Source of the DNA: Microbispora siamensis
GTDB taxonomy: Bacteria > Actinomycetota > Actinomycetes > Streptosporangiales > Streptosporangiaceae
Assembly: GCF_016863095.1 (NCBI RefSeq)
Contig: NZ_BOOF01000004.1
Location: 248,001-312,000, forward strand
Direction of reading: 5' to 3'
DNA: 64,000 bases
Part shown: piece after piece, positions 33,672-42,053 of the stretch
Layout of the letters: every line of letters starts with the position of its first letter
Numbering within the stretch: position 1 is the first letter of the stretch
Translations under genes and position numbers: made by a program
Notes under the pieces: model-generated
Told to the model about the DNA's origin: nothing
What the model saw: the letters and a program-made list of their open reading frames with translations, nothing else
Databases searched by the model: none

Positions 33672-34610
33672 ATGACAGCACCAGCGGTTCGCGAACCCGT
33701 TCCCCCGACCGGCACGCAGCACACGATCGCCGCGCACGGATACGCGGCGACCGTCACCGAGGTGGGCGGGGGCCTGCGCGCCCTGACGTACCGCGAACGG
33801 CCGCTGGTCATGTCGTACCCCGCGGACGCGCAGCCGGTGGGCGGCGCAGGGCAGTTGCTGCTGCCCTGGCCCAACCGGGTGCGCGACGGCAGATACGACT
33901 TCGACGGCGAGACCAGGCAGCTCGCCATCACCGAGCCCAGGACCGGCAACGCCGCGCACGGCTTCGCCCGCCTGATGCCCTGGACGGTCCTGGACCGGGA
34001 CGACGCCTCGATCCGGCTCGGGCTGCGGCTGTTCCCCCAGCTCGGCTATCCCCACGTGCTCGACCTGACCGCGTCGTACGCCCTGGACGAGGCGGGCCTG
34101 GAGGTCGAGGTGTCGGCCGTGAACGTGGGAGACGGCGTCGCGCCGTACGGCATGGGCGCGCACCCCTACCTCACCCTCGGCGAGGAGACGGTGGACGACG
34201 CCGTGCTGGAGGTGCCCGCGGCCGAATGGACCCCGGTGGACGAGCAGAAGATCCCGGTCGGCCGCCGTCCGGTCGAGGGCACGGAGTACGACTTCCGCGA
34301 GGGACGCCGCATCGGCGGCACGGTGCTCGACACCCCCTACACGGCCCTGCGGCGCGACGACGACGGGCTGGTGCGGGCCCGGCTCCGTACGGCCGACGGC
34401 TCGCGGGGCGTGGAGTTGTGGGCCGCGCCCGGCGTCGAATGGCTCCAGGTCTTCACCGGCGACACGCTCGCCGAGCCGTATCGGCGGGCCGGAGTGGCGG
34501 TCGAGCCGATGAGCTGCCCGCCGAACGCCTTCGCGACCGGCGAGTGCCTGGTGCGCCTGGCCCCGGGGGAGCGGGTCGCCCACCGCTGGGGAATCACCGC
34601 GCTCGGGTGA
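33672..34610 (+). CDS. Aldose 1-epimerase family protein
   Basis: 312 residues. The galactose-mutarotase-like beta-sandwich shows LLPWPNRVRDGRYDFDG, GNAAHGFARLMPW (first catalytic His), YGMGAHPYL (second His, catalytic acid) and the C-terminal VAVEPMSCPPNAF (catalytic Glu base). It interconverts alpha and beta anomers of aldohexoses in the cytoplasm. The start is ATG 33672; the SD is weak. It is a single gene between a small protein and the ATPase promoter region. Confidence 0.92.
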   Translation: MTAPAVREPVPPTGTQHTIAAHGYAATVTEVGGGLRALTYRERPLVMSYPADAQPVGGAGQLLLPWPNRVRDGRYDFDGETRQLAITEPRTGNAAHGFARLMPWTVLDRDDASIRLGLRLFPQLGYPHVLDLTASYALDEAGLEVEVSAVNVGDGVAPYGMGAHPYLTLGEETVDDAVLEVPAAEWTPVDEQKIPVGRRPVEGTEYDFREGRRIGGTVLDTPYTALRRDDDGLVRARLRTADGSRGVELWAAPGVEWLQVFTGDTLAEPYRRAGVAVEPMSCPPNAFATGECLVRLAPGERVAHRWGITALG

Positions 34611-34860
34611 GGGCATGCCGGACGAAATTGCCCTTATGCGTCATGGCGGATATGTAGGGCGATTCCGGTCTGCCTGCATCAGCGGGCCGGGATGGGCTTA
34701 TTTCAGTTATTTTCACGGCGGCGCCGACCGCGCGGTCGCGCTTCGCGGTCGCGCGGCGGGGACCGGGAGCGGCGGACGCGGCGGCGCTGACGTGCGTACT
34801 CGCGCCGGGGCGCGGAAGACCGCCGGACTTTTCCCCTTCGTGGCTATCACGGATCGGGCA

Positions 34861-34889
34861 TTGACCGGAAACAATCTTGTTTCTATGAA
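34861..34889 (+). promoter_or_regulatory. Promoter with an inverted repeat filling its spacer
   Basis: TTGACC (34861-34866), a 17-bp spacer, then TATGAA (34884-34889). The spacer contains GAAACAA-TC-TTGTTTC (34868-34883), a perfect 7-bp inverted repeat exactly between the -35 and -10, an ideal repressor or activator site. Transcription would begin near 34896. Confidence 0.65.
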
Positions 34890-34925
34890 TTCACATGACT
34901 GCGTTGCGTGCCGTATCTTGAGCCG

Positions 34926-34939
34926 TGGGAGCGCTCCCA
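34926..34939. promoter_or_regulatory. CebR/CelR-type operator (TGGGAGCGCTCCCA)
   Basis: A perfect 14-bp palindrome identical to the published operator of the LacI-family cellobiose repressors CelR (Thermobifida) and CebR (Streptomyces). It lies ~30 bases downstream of the predicted transcription start and 19 bp before the GTG of the ATPase gene, where a bound repressor would block transcription. Confidence 0.75.
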
Positions 34940-34958
34940 TGAGCCTAAGGAGGCGCGC

Positions 34959-35426
34959 GTGACTCTCCCCTTCGGTACGGCGCCGGTCGACCCGGCCCCC
35001 GTCTGGACCGCGGAATGCCTCCTGCCCGCAGTCGGCGCGAGTGTCGCCGAGGCGCGCGCTCTCGTCCGCCGCGAGCTCGGCCGGTGGGGCCTGGACGAAC
35101 TCGTCGACGACTGCTCCCTCATCGTGAGCGAACTCGCCTCCAACGTCGTACGGCATGGCGGCAACGTCTTCACCCTCCGGCTCGGCAGCAACGGCACCTG
35201 GGTGTACGGCGAGGTCTTCGACCAGGGCGAGGGCGTGCCGCACCAGCGCGAGGCGGACATCGACTCCATCGGGGGCCGTGGCCTGCTCATCGTGGACGAA
35301 CTCGCCGACGACTGGGGAGTGGCCGGTTCGGGCCGGGGCGGCAAGACCGTCTGGTTCCTCGCCGGGGCGGGCAGCCCGTCGCCGCTGCCCGTCGTCCCGC
35401 ACCAGATGCGCATCGCCGTCGGCTGA
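34959..35426 (+). CDS. Anti-sigma-factor-type ATP-binding protein (HATPase_c, RsbW-like)
   Basis: 155 residues, GTG start with SD AAGGAGG. A single GHKL ATPase domain has N box CSLIVSELASNVVRHGG, G1 FDQGEG and G2 IDSIGGRGLLIVDEL. The short single-domain form matches the actinobacterial RsbW/SpoIIAB-like kinases that phosphorylate anti-sigma antagonists or bind sigma factors. No sigma factor or antagonist gene is adjacent. An upstream promoter with a spacer inverted repeat and a perfect CebR-type operator suggest carbon-source control. Confidence 0.88.
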   Translation: MTLPFGTAPVDPAPVWTAECLLPAVGASVAEARALVRRELGRWGLDELVDDCSLIVSELASNVVRHGGNVFTLRLGSNGTWVYGEVFDQGEGVPHQREADIDSIGGRGLLIVDELADDWGVAGSGRGGKTVWFLAGAGSPSPLPVVPHQMRIAVG

Positions 35427-35442
35427 CGCGCCACTCGGCGTT

Positions 35443-35964
35443 TCAGCGGGTCTTCGCACCTTCGAGGTGCGCGAGCACCGTGGCCGCGATCTCCTCGGGC
35501 TTGTGCGTGGAGGGGTCCACGGTCAGGTCCGCCACCTCCCGGAACCCCGGCAGCCGCAGGTCGCGCTGCTCGGTCAGCATGCGTACGAGGTCGGGCTTGA
35601 AGTGCGGGCGGTGGGGGCTCGACTTCATCCGCTCGGCCAGCACCTCCGGCGGGCCGTCGAGGAAGACCACGAAGGCGGGGGCCAGCGCACGGCGCGTCTC
35701 GGGGTCCTCGACCGTGCTGGCGGCGGCCGCTATGACGGGGGAAGGACGGGCCGCCAGCGCCTCCCGCAGCACCAGCGCCTCGCGGGCGTGCAGTTCGTCC
35801 GCGCCCAGACCGGCGGCCATCGCGGCGGCGGTCGCGCCGTACCTGGCCTCCAGATCGGCGTCGCTGTCGCGCATGGGACGGCCGAGCGCGTCGGCGAGCA
35901 GCCGGGCGACGGTGCTCTTCCCCGCGCCCATGAGTCCCATCACCACAATGGGGGTATCGGTCAT
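35443..35964 (-). CDS. Shikimate/gluconate kinase-family P-loop kinase
   Basis: 173 residues. The P-loop is VVMGLMGAGKSTVARLLADALGRP and the adjacent substrate-site Asp pair is DSDADLEARYG. The LID/Arg region is LAERMKSSPHRPHF. The GLMGAGKST and DSD pattern is typical of shikimate kinase (AroK), but the SSPHRPHF segment and the isolated setting outside an aro operon leave gluconokinase-like alternatives open. It converges with the ATPase gene. Confidence 0.75.
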   Translation of the reverse strand: MTDTPIVVMGLMGAGKSTVARLLADALGRPMRDSDADLEARYGATAAAMAAGLGADELHAREALVLREALAARPSPVIAAAASTVEDPETRRALAPAFVVFLDGPPEVLAERMKSSPHRPHFKPDLVRMLTEQRDLRLPGFREVADLTVDPSTHKPEEIAATVLAHLEGAKTR

Positions 35965-36002
35965 GATTCGCATGCTGCCCTATACGGGCACCCGCATGCG
36001 AC

Positions 36003-36025
36003 GTTTGGAATCCGTGGAGGGGATA
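36003..36025 (+). promoter_or_regulatory. Weak SigB-like promoter
   Basis: GTTT, 13 bp, then GGGATA lies 27 bp upstream of the DUF6458-type gene. It is only a partial match to GTTT-N14-16-GGGTAY. Confidence 0.25.
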
Positions 36026-36051
36026 GAGCAGAAGGCGAAGGAGGAAAAGCC

Positions 36052-36312
36052 ATGACCATCGCCGGAAGCATCATCCTCATCATGCTGGGGGCCATCCTCA
36101 CCTGGGCGGTCGACTTCACCATCGCGGGCCTCGACATCCAGGTGATCGGGGTGATCCTCATGGTGGGCGGCCTGGCCGGGCTGCTCTTCGGCATCTGGCG
36201 CCTGACGACGGTCCGCCGTAGGACCACCGTCACCGCCGCCGCCCCCGTGGACGCCACCGCCACCCGCCGCCACGTGTACGAGGAGCGGCGCTACGACGAC
36301 CCCACCATCTGA
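36052..36312 (+). CDS. Small membrane protein, DUF6458-type
   Basis: 86 residues with SD GGAGG. Two membrane helices are seen (TIAGSIILIMLGAILTWAVDF and IQVIGVILMVGGLAGLLFGI), followed by an Arg/Tyr-rich cytoplasmic tail (RRHVYEERRYDDPTI). The arrangement matches the small DUF6458 proteins of actinobacteria, whose function is unknown. It is followed 44 bp later by the ChaB-like gene; both are typical of stress or stationary-phase gene sets. Confidence 0.82.
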   Translation: MTIAGSIILIMLGAILTWAVDFTIAGLDIQVIGVILMVGGLAGLLFGIWRLTTVRRRTTVTAAAPVDATATRRHVYEERRYDDPTI

Positions 36313-36356
36313 CCCCCTCCAACGGACTTCCGACGGTCTGAAGGGAGGCATGGACC

Positions 36357-36749
36357 ATGCCAGGACGTGAAGAACTGCCCTCGACCCTGGAGCGCTCGCC
36401 CAAGGAGGCCCAGGAGACGTGGATCAAGGCGCACGACTCCGCCGTCGAGACGTACGGCGAGGGCCAGCGCGCCCACCGTACGGCGTTCGCCGCGCTCAAG
36501 CACTCCTTCGAGAAGGTGGGCGACCACTGGGAGAAGAAGGAGGGGCGCGGACCGTCGGACGAGCAGGCGAAGAAGGGCACGCCGAAGCCGGGCAAGACGG
36601 CCGAGGGTGTCGACGCGAACGCCTCCAAGCACCACCTCTACGACGTGGCCAGCCGCCTCGGCATCCCGGGCCGGTCGAAGATGACCAAGGACGAGCTCGT
36701 GGACGCCATCAAGAAGGCCAACCGCAAGGCGACCGCCAAGGCACGCTGA
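36357..36749 (+). CDS. ChaB-like protein with C-terminal Rho N-terminal-type (SAP-like) domain
   Basis: 130 residues, very charged. The N-terminal ~60 residues are ChaB-like (ELPSTLERSPKEAQETWIKAHDSAVETYG, then AALKHSFEKVGDHWEKK). The C-terminal ~40 residues (KHHLYDVASRLGIPGRSKMTKDELVDAIKKANRK) are a Rho_N/SAP-like nucleic-acid-binding helix pair. The family role in actinobacteria is unknown. It is followed by a strong terminator. Confidence 0.88.
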   Translation: MPGREELPSTLERSPKEAQETWIKAHDSAVETYGEGQRAHRTAFAALKHSFEKVGDHWEKKEGRGPSDEQAKKGTPKPGKTAEGVDANASKHHLYDVASRLGIPGRSKMTKDELVDAIKKANRKATAKAR

Positions 36750-36759
36750 CCTCTGCCGT

Positions 36760-36797
36760 GCGCCGCCGGCCGCCCCCGCGAGGGCGGTCGGCGGCGC
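36760..36797 (+). terminator. Terminator after the ChaB-like gene
   Basis: A 16-bp stem with one G-T pair (36760-36775/36782-36797) is followed by TTTC. It also separates the gene from the convergent WYL regulator. Confidence 0.8.
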
Positions 36798-36832
36798 TTT
36801 CACACGCGCGGCGCTTTCATCCCGGCGCGCTT

Positions 36833-37813
36833 TCACGCGGGCGGCGGCTTCAGACCGCCGGAGGCGGCGAGGAGACGGCGGGCGAAGGCGGCATAGGCTC
36901 TCCGGAAGTCCGCCGGCTCGACGACGGTGAAGTCGGCGTCGAGGTGGGCGAGGCCGAGGACGAGCCATTCCCAGGAGTCGAGCCAGACGGTGACCTGGGT
37001 CTCCCGGTCGCCGGGCCCCTGGTGTATCTCGGCGTCCTCGAACTTCAACGCGTCCGCGACCTGGCCGGGCCGCGCCCGCACGACGAGCCGTACGCGCCGG
37101 CGGTCCGCGTTGAGGCCCTGACGGAGGTACGAGAGGGCCGCGTCGGCCGGCAGGGCGCGGGGAGCGTGCCGCACGCCGGTGCGCACCAGGTCGCGGACGC
37201 GGTCGAGGCGGAACACCCGCCAGTCGTCCCTGTCCAGGTCCCAGCCCAGCAGATACCAGCGCTGAAGCAGATGCATCTGCCGGTGCGGCTCCACCCGCCG
37301 GTGGCTCTCCTCGCCGCGCCTGTCGCTGTAGCCGAACCGCACGACCTCCCGGTCGTTGATCGCCTCGGCGAGACCGGCCAGAAGCGCCGCGCTCACGGCG
37401 GGCGCGAGTTGCCGGTCGGTCTCCAGGCTCGCCCGCAACGCGGCCACGCGCGGACGCAGCCGCGCGGGCAGGAACTGGTCGAGCTTGCCGTACGCGCGGG
37501 TGGCCGCGTCGTCGAGCGCCCCGTCCTCGCCGGAACCGGAGGAGGCGAGAGTGGCGAGACCGAGCAGCGCGGCGATCGCCTCGTCGTCGTCCAGGACGAG
37601 CGGGGGCATCGTCCGGCCTGCCACGAGCCGGTAGTGGCCGCCCGGTCCCGGCTGTGTCTCGACGGGATAGCCGTACTCCCTGAGCCGGTCCACGTCGCGG
37701 CGTACGGTGCGGGGGCTGACGTCCAGGCGCGTGGCGAGTTCGTCCCCGCTGAACGGCCGTCCCGTCTGGAGGATCGACAGCAGGGCCAGCATGCGTCGGG
37801 TCACGTCGGCCAT
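36833..37813 (-). CDS. YafY-type HTH and WYL-domain regulator
   Basis: 326 residues. The N-terminal HTH_11 is RRMLALLSILQTGRPFSGDELATRLDVSPRTVRRDVDRLREYG. The WYL domain (about 135-215) has VVRFGYSDRRGEESHRRVEP and RWYLLGWDLDRDDWRVFRLDRV. A WCX-like C-terminal region ends the protein. The WYL domain usually binds nucleic-acid or nucleotide ligands. It is divergent from the UvrA-like ATPase (62 bp), a pairing that suggests control of that gene. The start at 37813 is preferred over 37885, which lies inside the UvrA-like gene. Confidence 0.9.
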   Translation of the reverse strand: MADVTRRMLALLSILQTGRPFSGDELATRLDVSPRTVRRDVDRLREYGYPVETQPGPGGHYRLVAGRTMPPLVLDDDEAIAALLGLATLASSGSGEDGALDDAATRAYGKLDQFLPARLRPRVAALRASLETDRQLAPAVSAALLAGLAEAINDREVVRFGYSDRRGEESHRRVEPHRQMHLLQRWYLLGWDLDRDDWRVFRLDRVRDLVRTGVRHAPRALPADAALSYLRQGLNADRRRVRLVVRARPGQVADALKFEDAEIHQGPGDRETQVTVWLDSWEWLVLGLAHLDADFTVVEPADFRRAYAAFARRLLAASGGLKPPPA

Positions 37814-37875
37814 CCGCCCATCATGCCCGCAATCGCGGTCAGAATCCGGCCACAATTGCCCGTACGGTCGCGGGT

Positions 37876-40143
37876 ATGGCTTCACGAAGCATCTCCATCA
37901 GAGGGGCCCGCACGAACAACCTCCGCGGCGTGGACGTGGACATCCCGCGGGACCGCCTCGTGGTCTTCGCGGGCGTCTCGGGGTCGGGCAAGTCGTCGCT
38001 GGTCTTCGACACGATCGCGGCGGAGGCCGGCTTCCAGCTGAACGAGACCTTCCCTCCGTTCGCGAGGAACCGGCTGCCGAAGTGGACGCGTCCCGACGTG
38101 GAGCACATCGACGGGCTCTCGCCGGTGGTGGTGATCGACCAACGGCGCCTCGGCGGCAACGCCCGCTCCACGGTCGGCACCATCACCGACACCTGGACCT
38201 ACCTGCGGCTGCTGTTCTCCCGTCTCAGCGAGCCGCACGTGGGCGAGTCGAACCACTTCTCGTTCAACGATCCGGCCGGAATGTGCCCCACCTGCTCGGG
38301 GCTCGGCGACGTCGTCGTCACGGCCGTGGACCGCATCCTCGACCCGGACAGGTCGCTGCGGCAGGGCGCGATCCGGCTTCCCGGGTTCGGCGACGGCAAC
38401 TACTGGTACTCCCAGTACGCCGACATCGGCGTGTTCGACCCGGAGACGCCGCTGCGCGACTGGAGCCGGGACGAGCGCGACGCCCTGCTCCACGGCGGCG
38501 AGGCGGCGGCGCGGCTGGGACGGCGGCTGGGGCGCAGGCTGCCGAAGGACTACGAGGGGGTCGTCGAACGGTTCGAGCGGATCTACCTGCACGCCTCGGG
38601 CGACCTGTCCGAGCGCAAGCAGGAGACGATCCGCCGGTTCACCCGGTCGCAGGTCTGCCCCGACTGCGGGGGAGACCGGCTCAACGAGGCGTCCCGCACC
38701 GCCACCGTCCTCGGGCACACCATCGGCGAGCTGTCCCGGCTGGAGGTCGCCGAGCTCGCCGGACTCGTCCGCGGCGTCGACGCGCCGGATGTCGCTCCCG
38801 TCGTCGCCGCGCTGACCGCCAGGCTCGACGCCATGGACGCCATCGGCCTGGGGTATCTCAGCCTGGCACGCGCGACGACGACACTGTCTGGCGGCGAGTC
38901 CCAGCGCATCAAGATCGTGAAGCATCTCGGGTCGAGCCTCACCCAGATGCTCTACGTGTTCGACGAGCCCACGGCCGGGCTCCACCCCACCGACGTCGAG
39001 TCCATGACGCGCCTGCTGGAGCGGCTGCGCGACAGGGGCAACACCGTCCTCGTCGTCGAGCACGACCCCGCCGTCATGGCCGCCGCCGACCAGATCGTCG
39101 AGATCGGCCCCGGCGCCGGCGCCGACGGAGGCCGGCTCGTCTTCCAGGGCACGTTCCCCGAGCTCCGGCGGGCCGCCACTCCCACGGGACGCGCGCTCTC
39201 CCGGCCCGCGCCGCTCAAGACGGCCCCGCGTACGGCCCCGCCGACGACAAGGGCGGCGATCACCGTCGCCGAGGCGACGCGCAACAACCTGCGGCACGTC
39301 ACCGTGGACATCCCCGCCGGTGTGATGACCGTGCTCACCGGCGTCGCCGGCTCGGGGAAGTCCAGCCTGGCCGCCGAACTCGTCGAGCAGCACGGCGCCG
39401 TCGTGATCGACCAGAGGCCGGTCGGCGTCAACCGCCGGTCCACGCCGATCACCTACACCGGCATCGCGCCGGCCGTACGCAGGCTGTTCGCCCGGCGCAA
39501 CGGCGTCTCCGCCGCGCTGTTCAGCGCGAACTCGGAAGGCGCCTGCCCGAAGTGCGAAGGGCTCGGGATCATCTACACCGATCTGGCCTTCATGGACGGC
39601 CAGGAGGTCGTCTGCGAGGCATGCGAAGGGCGGCGCTTCACCCCCGAGGTGCTCGCGTACAGGGTCGACGGCCTGTCCATCGCCGACGTCGACGCTCTCT
39701 CCGTCGACCAGGCCAGGCACCGGCTGCCCGACAAGGCCGTCGACCGGGCGCTGCGGCACCTGTCGCAGGCCGGTCTCGGCTATCTCCGGCTGGGCCAGCC
39801 GCTCACCACCTTGTCCGGAGGGGAGTGCCAGCGGCTCAAGATCGCCAAGGAGCTGCGCGACGCGGAGCGGCCCGCGACGTACGTGCTCGACGAGCCCACC
39901 ACGGGCCTGCACATGAGCGACATCGGCGGCCTGCTCCGGGTCCTGGACGCGCTCGTCGACAGGGGCCACACCGTCGTGGTCATCGAGCACAACCTGGACG
40001 TCATCCGGCAGGCCGACTGGCTGATCGATCTCGGGCCCGGCCCCGGCAGGCACGGCGGGAACGTCCTCTACCAGGGGCACGTCGCGGACTACCCGCCGGA
40101 CGCGGGGACGCCGACGGCCCGCGCTCTCGCCGCCCACCGGTAG
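37876..40143 (+). CDS. UvrA-like ABC ATPase (drug-resistance/paralog type, not canonical UvrA)
   Basis: 755 residues with two ABC modules. Walker A motifs are [10 protein letters not shown] (~35) and [10 protein letters not shown] (~490), and signatures are [11 protein letters not shown] (~340) and [11 protein letters not shown] (~650). Walker B motifs are [10 protein letters not shown] and [10 protein letters not shown]. Zinc-finger remnants are CPTCSG, CPDCGG, CPKCEG and CEACEG. It is ~200 residues shorter than UvrA and lacks the full UvrB-binding/DNA-binding insertion, like DrrC-type and other UvrA2 paralogs linked to DNA-drug tolerance. It has divergent WYL control. Confidence 0.9.
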   Translation: MASRSISIRGARTNNLRGVDVDIPRDRLVVFAGVSGSGKSSLVFDTIAAEAGFQLNETFPPFARNRLPKWTRPDVEHIDGLSPVVVIDQRRLGGNARSTVGTITDTWTYLRLLFSRLSEPHVGESNHFSFNDPAGMCPTCSGLGDVVVTAVDRILDPDRSLRQGAIRLPGFGDGNYWYSQYADIGVFDPETPLRDWSRDERDALLHGGEAAARLGRRLGRRLPKDYEGVVERFERIYLHASGDLSERKQETIRRFTRSQVCPDCGGDRLNEASRTATVLGHTIGELSRLEVAELAGLVRGVDAPDVAPVVAALTARLDAMDAIGLGYLSLARATTTLSGGESQRIKIVKHLGSSLTQMLYVFDEPTAGLHPTDVESMTRLLERLRDRGNTVLVVEHDPAVMAAADQIVEIGPGAGADGGRLVFQGTFPELRRAATPTGRALSRPAPLKTAPRTAPPTTRAAITVAEATRNNLRHVTVDIPAGVMTVLTGVAGSGKSSLAAELVEQHGAVVIDQRPVGVNRRSTPITYTGIAPAVRRLFARRNGVSAALFSANSEGACPKCEGLGIIYTDLAFMDGQEVVCEACEGRRFTPEVLAYRVDGLSIADVDALSVDQARHRLPDKAVDRALRHLSQAGLGYLRLGQPLTTLSGGECQRLKIAKELRDAERPATYVLDEPTTGLHMSDIGGLLRVLDALVDRGHTVVVIEHNLDVIRQADWLIDLGPGPGRHGGNVLYQGHVADYPPDAGTPTARALAAHR

Positions 40144-40155
40144 GCCCAGCGTGTC

Positions 40156-41982
40156 TCAGCGGAGCAGGGACAGGACGGCCTCGCGGATGGCGCCCCTGTC
40201 GATGCCCGCGTCCTCGAGCTGTTCCTGGGAGGTCGCGCTGCCGGGCATCCGCGACACGCCCAGCTTGCGCACCGGCACCGGCGCGTCCGCGAGCGCCGAG
40301 AGCACGGCGTCGCCGAGCCCGCCCTCCGGCCAGTGGTCCTCCACCGTGACGACCTTCCCGGTCGCCCTGGCCATCTCGACCAGCTCGGCCGAGTCGAGCG
40401 GCTTGATCGAGTACGCGTCGATCACGGTGACGGAGACGCCGTCCTCGGCGAGCAGGTCGGCGGCGGCCAGGGCCTCGTGCACGGTGACGCCCGCGGCCAC
40501 GACGGTCGCCTGGCCGCCGGTGCGCAGGATCTTGCAGCCGCCCACGGGGAACTCCTCGTCCGGGCCGTAGATCACCGGCGTCTCGCCCCGCGTCGTCCGC
40601 AGGTAGCGGACACCCTCCAGATCGGCCATGTCCGCCACCAGCCGGGCCGTCTGGTTGGCGTCGCAGGGGTACAGCACGGTGCTGCCGTGCACCGCGCGGA
40701 ACGCCGCGAGGTCCTCCAGGCCCATCTGGGAGGGCCCGTCCTCCCCGATCGACACCCCGCCGTGCGACCCCACCAGGCAGATCCCGGCCCGGCTCACCGC
40801 CGCCATCCGGACGAAGTCGTACGCCCTGGTGAGGAAGGCGGCGAACGTCGCGGCGTAGGGGGTCCAGCCGCGCGCGGCCATGCCGATGGCGGCGGCGGTC
40901 ATCTGCTGCTCGGCGATGTAGCACTCGAAGAACCGGTCCGGGTGCGCCTTGGCGAACGCCTCCAGCTTGGTCGAGTCGGCCACCTCGCCGTCGAGCGCGA
41001 CGACGTCGCCTCGCGCCGTGCCCAGCGCGGCCAGCGCCTCGCCGAAGGCGGTCCGCGTGGCCACCCGCTCGCCCACCGCGTACTTCGGCAGGTCGAGCGT
41101 GCCGTCGGCGTACCGGTACGGCGTGGCCGGGGCGTCCGGCGGGGTGACCTCGACGGTGAGGGAACGCGGCCCGCCGAGTTCGTCGAGCGCCTGCTCGGCG
41201 TCCTCCAGCGGCTTGCCGTGCTTGCCCTCGCGGTTCTCCACGGCCGACACGCCGCGGCCCTTGCAGGTCCTCGCGATGATCGCCGTCGGGCGGCGCCGGG
41301 TGGCCCGGGCGTCGGCGAGCGCGTAGTCGATCTGGCCGGGGTCGTGGCCGTCGATCTCGATCGTGTGCCAGCCGAAGGCGCCGAGCCTGGCGGCGTACGC
41401 GCCGAGGTCCCAGCCGTGCCGGGTCGGGCCGCGCTGGCCGAGCCGGTTCACGTCGATGATCGCCGTCAGGTTGTTCAGCCCCTCGTGTCCGGCGTGCTCG
41501 AACGCCTCCCACATCGATCCCTCGGCGAGCTCGCTGTCGCCGCACAGCACCCAGACGTGGTAGGGCAGGCGGTCCAGCCTGCGCGCGGTCAGCGCGAGCC
41601 CCACCCCCACGGGCAGGCCGAAGCCCAGCGAGCCGGTGGCCACGTCGACGAACGGCACCCGCGGGGTGGGATGGCCCTCCAGGCGGCTGCCGCGCCTGCG
41701 GAAGGTCAGCAGCTCCTCGTCGGTGACCACCCCGGCGGCCCTGAGCATCGCGTACAGGAGGGGGGAGGCGTGACCCTTCGAGAAGACGAGGTGGTCGTTG
41801 GCCGGGTTGGCCGGATCCGCGACGTCCACGCGCAGGTGACGCACGAGCAGCACGGCCATCAGCTCGGCCGCCGACATCGAGGACGTCGGGTGTCCCGAGC
41901 CGGCGGCCGCGGCGGCCCGGACCGAGTCCACCCGGAGCTGGGCCGCGAGTTCGCACAGGAAGCGGTAGTCAAGCTCGTCCAT
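40156..41982 (-). CDS. Transketolase
   Basis: 608 residues. The thiamine diphosphate site is complete: the N-terminal GHPTSSMSAAELMAVLL and HLVFSKGHASPLLYAML, then LCGDSELAEGSMWEAFEHAGHEGLNNLTAIIDVNRLGQRG with the GDSELAEGSMWE Mg/ThDP motif. The pyrimidine domain has FFECYIAEQQMTAAAIGMAARGWTPYA. It transfers two-carbon units and can make sedoheptulose 7-phosphate. It is the last gene of a minus-strand unit after hldE, a membrane protein and an SDR, so it may supply S7P for ADP-heptose synthesis. A housekeeping transketolase is expected elsewhere. Confidence 0.94.
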   Translation of the reverse strand: MDELDYRFLCELAAQLRVDSVRAAAAAGSGHPTSSMSAAELMAVLLVRHLRVDVADPANPANDHLVFSKGHASPLLYAMLRAAGVVTDEELLTFRRRGSRLEGHPTPRVPFVDVATGSLGFGLPVGVGLALTARRLDRLPYHVWVLCGDSELAEGSMWEAFEHAGHEGLNNLTAIIDVNRLGQRGPTRHGWDLGAYAARLGAFGWHTIEIDGHDPGQIDYALADARATRRRPTAIIARTCKGRGVSAVENREGKHGKPLEDAEQALDELGGPRSLTVEVTPPDAPATPYRYADGTLDLPKYAVGERVATRTAFGEALAALGTARGDVVALDGEVADSTKLEAFAKAHPDRFFECYIAEQQMTAAAIGMAARGWTPYAATFAAFLTRAYDFVRMAAVSRAGICLVGSHGGVSIGEDGPSQMGLEDLAAFRAVHGSTVLYPCDANQTARLVADMADLEGVRYLRTTRGETPVIYGPDEEFPVGGCKILRTGGQATVVAAGVTVHEALAAADLLAEDGVSVTVIDAYSIKPLDSAELVEMARATGKVVTVEDHWPEGGLGDAVLSALADAPVPVRKLGVSRMPGSATSQEQLEDAGIDRGAIREAVLSLLR

Positions 41983-42053
41983 CGCCCCCGACTACCCCCG
42001 TACGCCCCTTCGTATCGCCTCAAAAGGGGCGTACCCGGAATTTCGTGGTCTGG

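Larger units (their letters stand above)
34611..34958. other. 348-bp regulatory intergenic region
   Basis: There is no gene. It contains a 12-bp palindrome GACCGCGCGGTC (34726-34737), an AT-rich block around 34695-34715, a promoter at 34861-34889 with an inverted repeat in its spacer, and the CebR/CelR-type operator at 34926-34939. Confidence 0.7.

Noticed and set aside
37876-40143. Canonical excinuclease uvrA
   Set aside because: About 200 residues too short and missing the full DNA/UvrB-binding insertion; paired with a WYL regulator instead.
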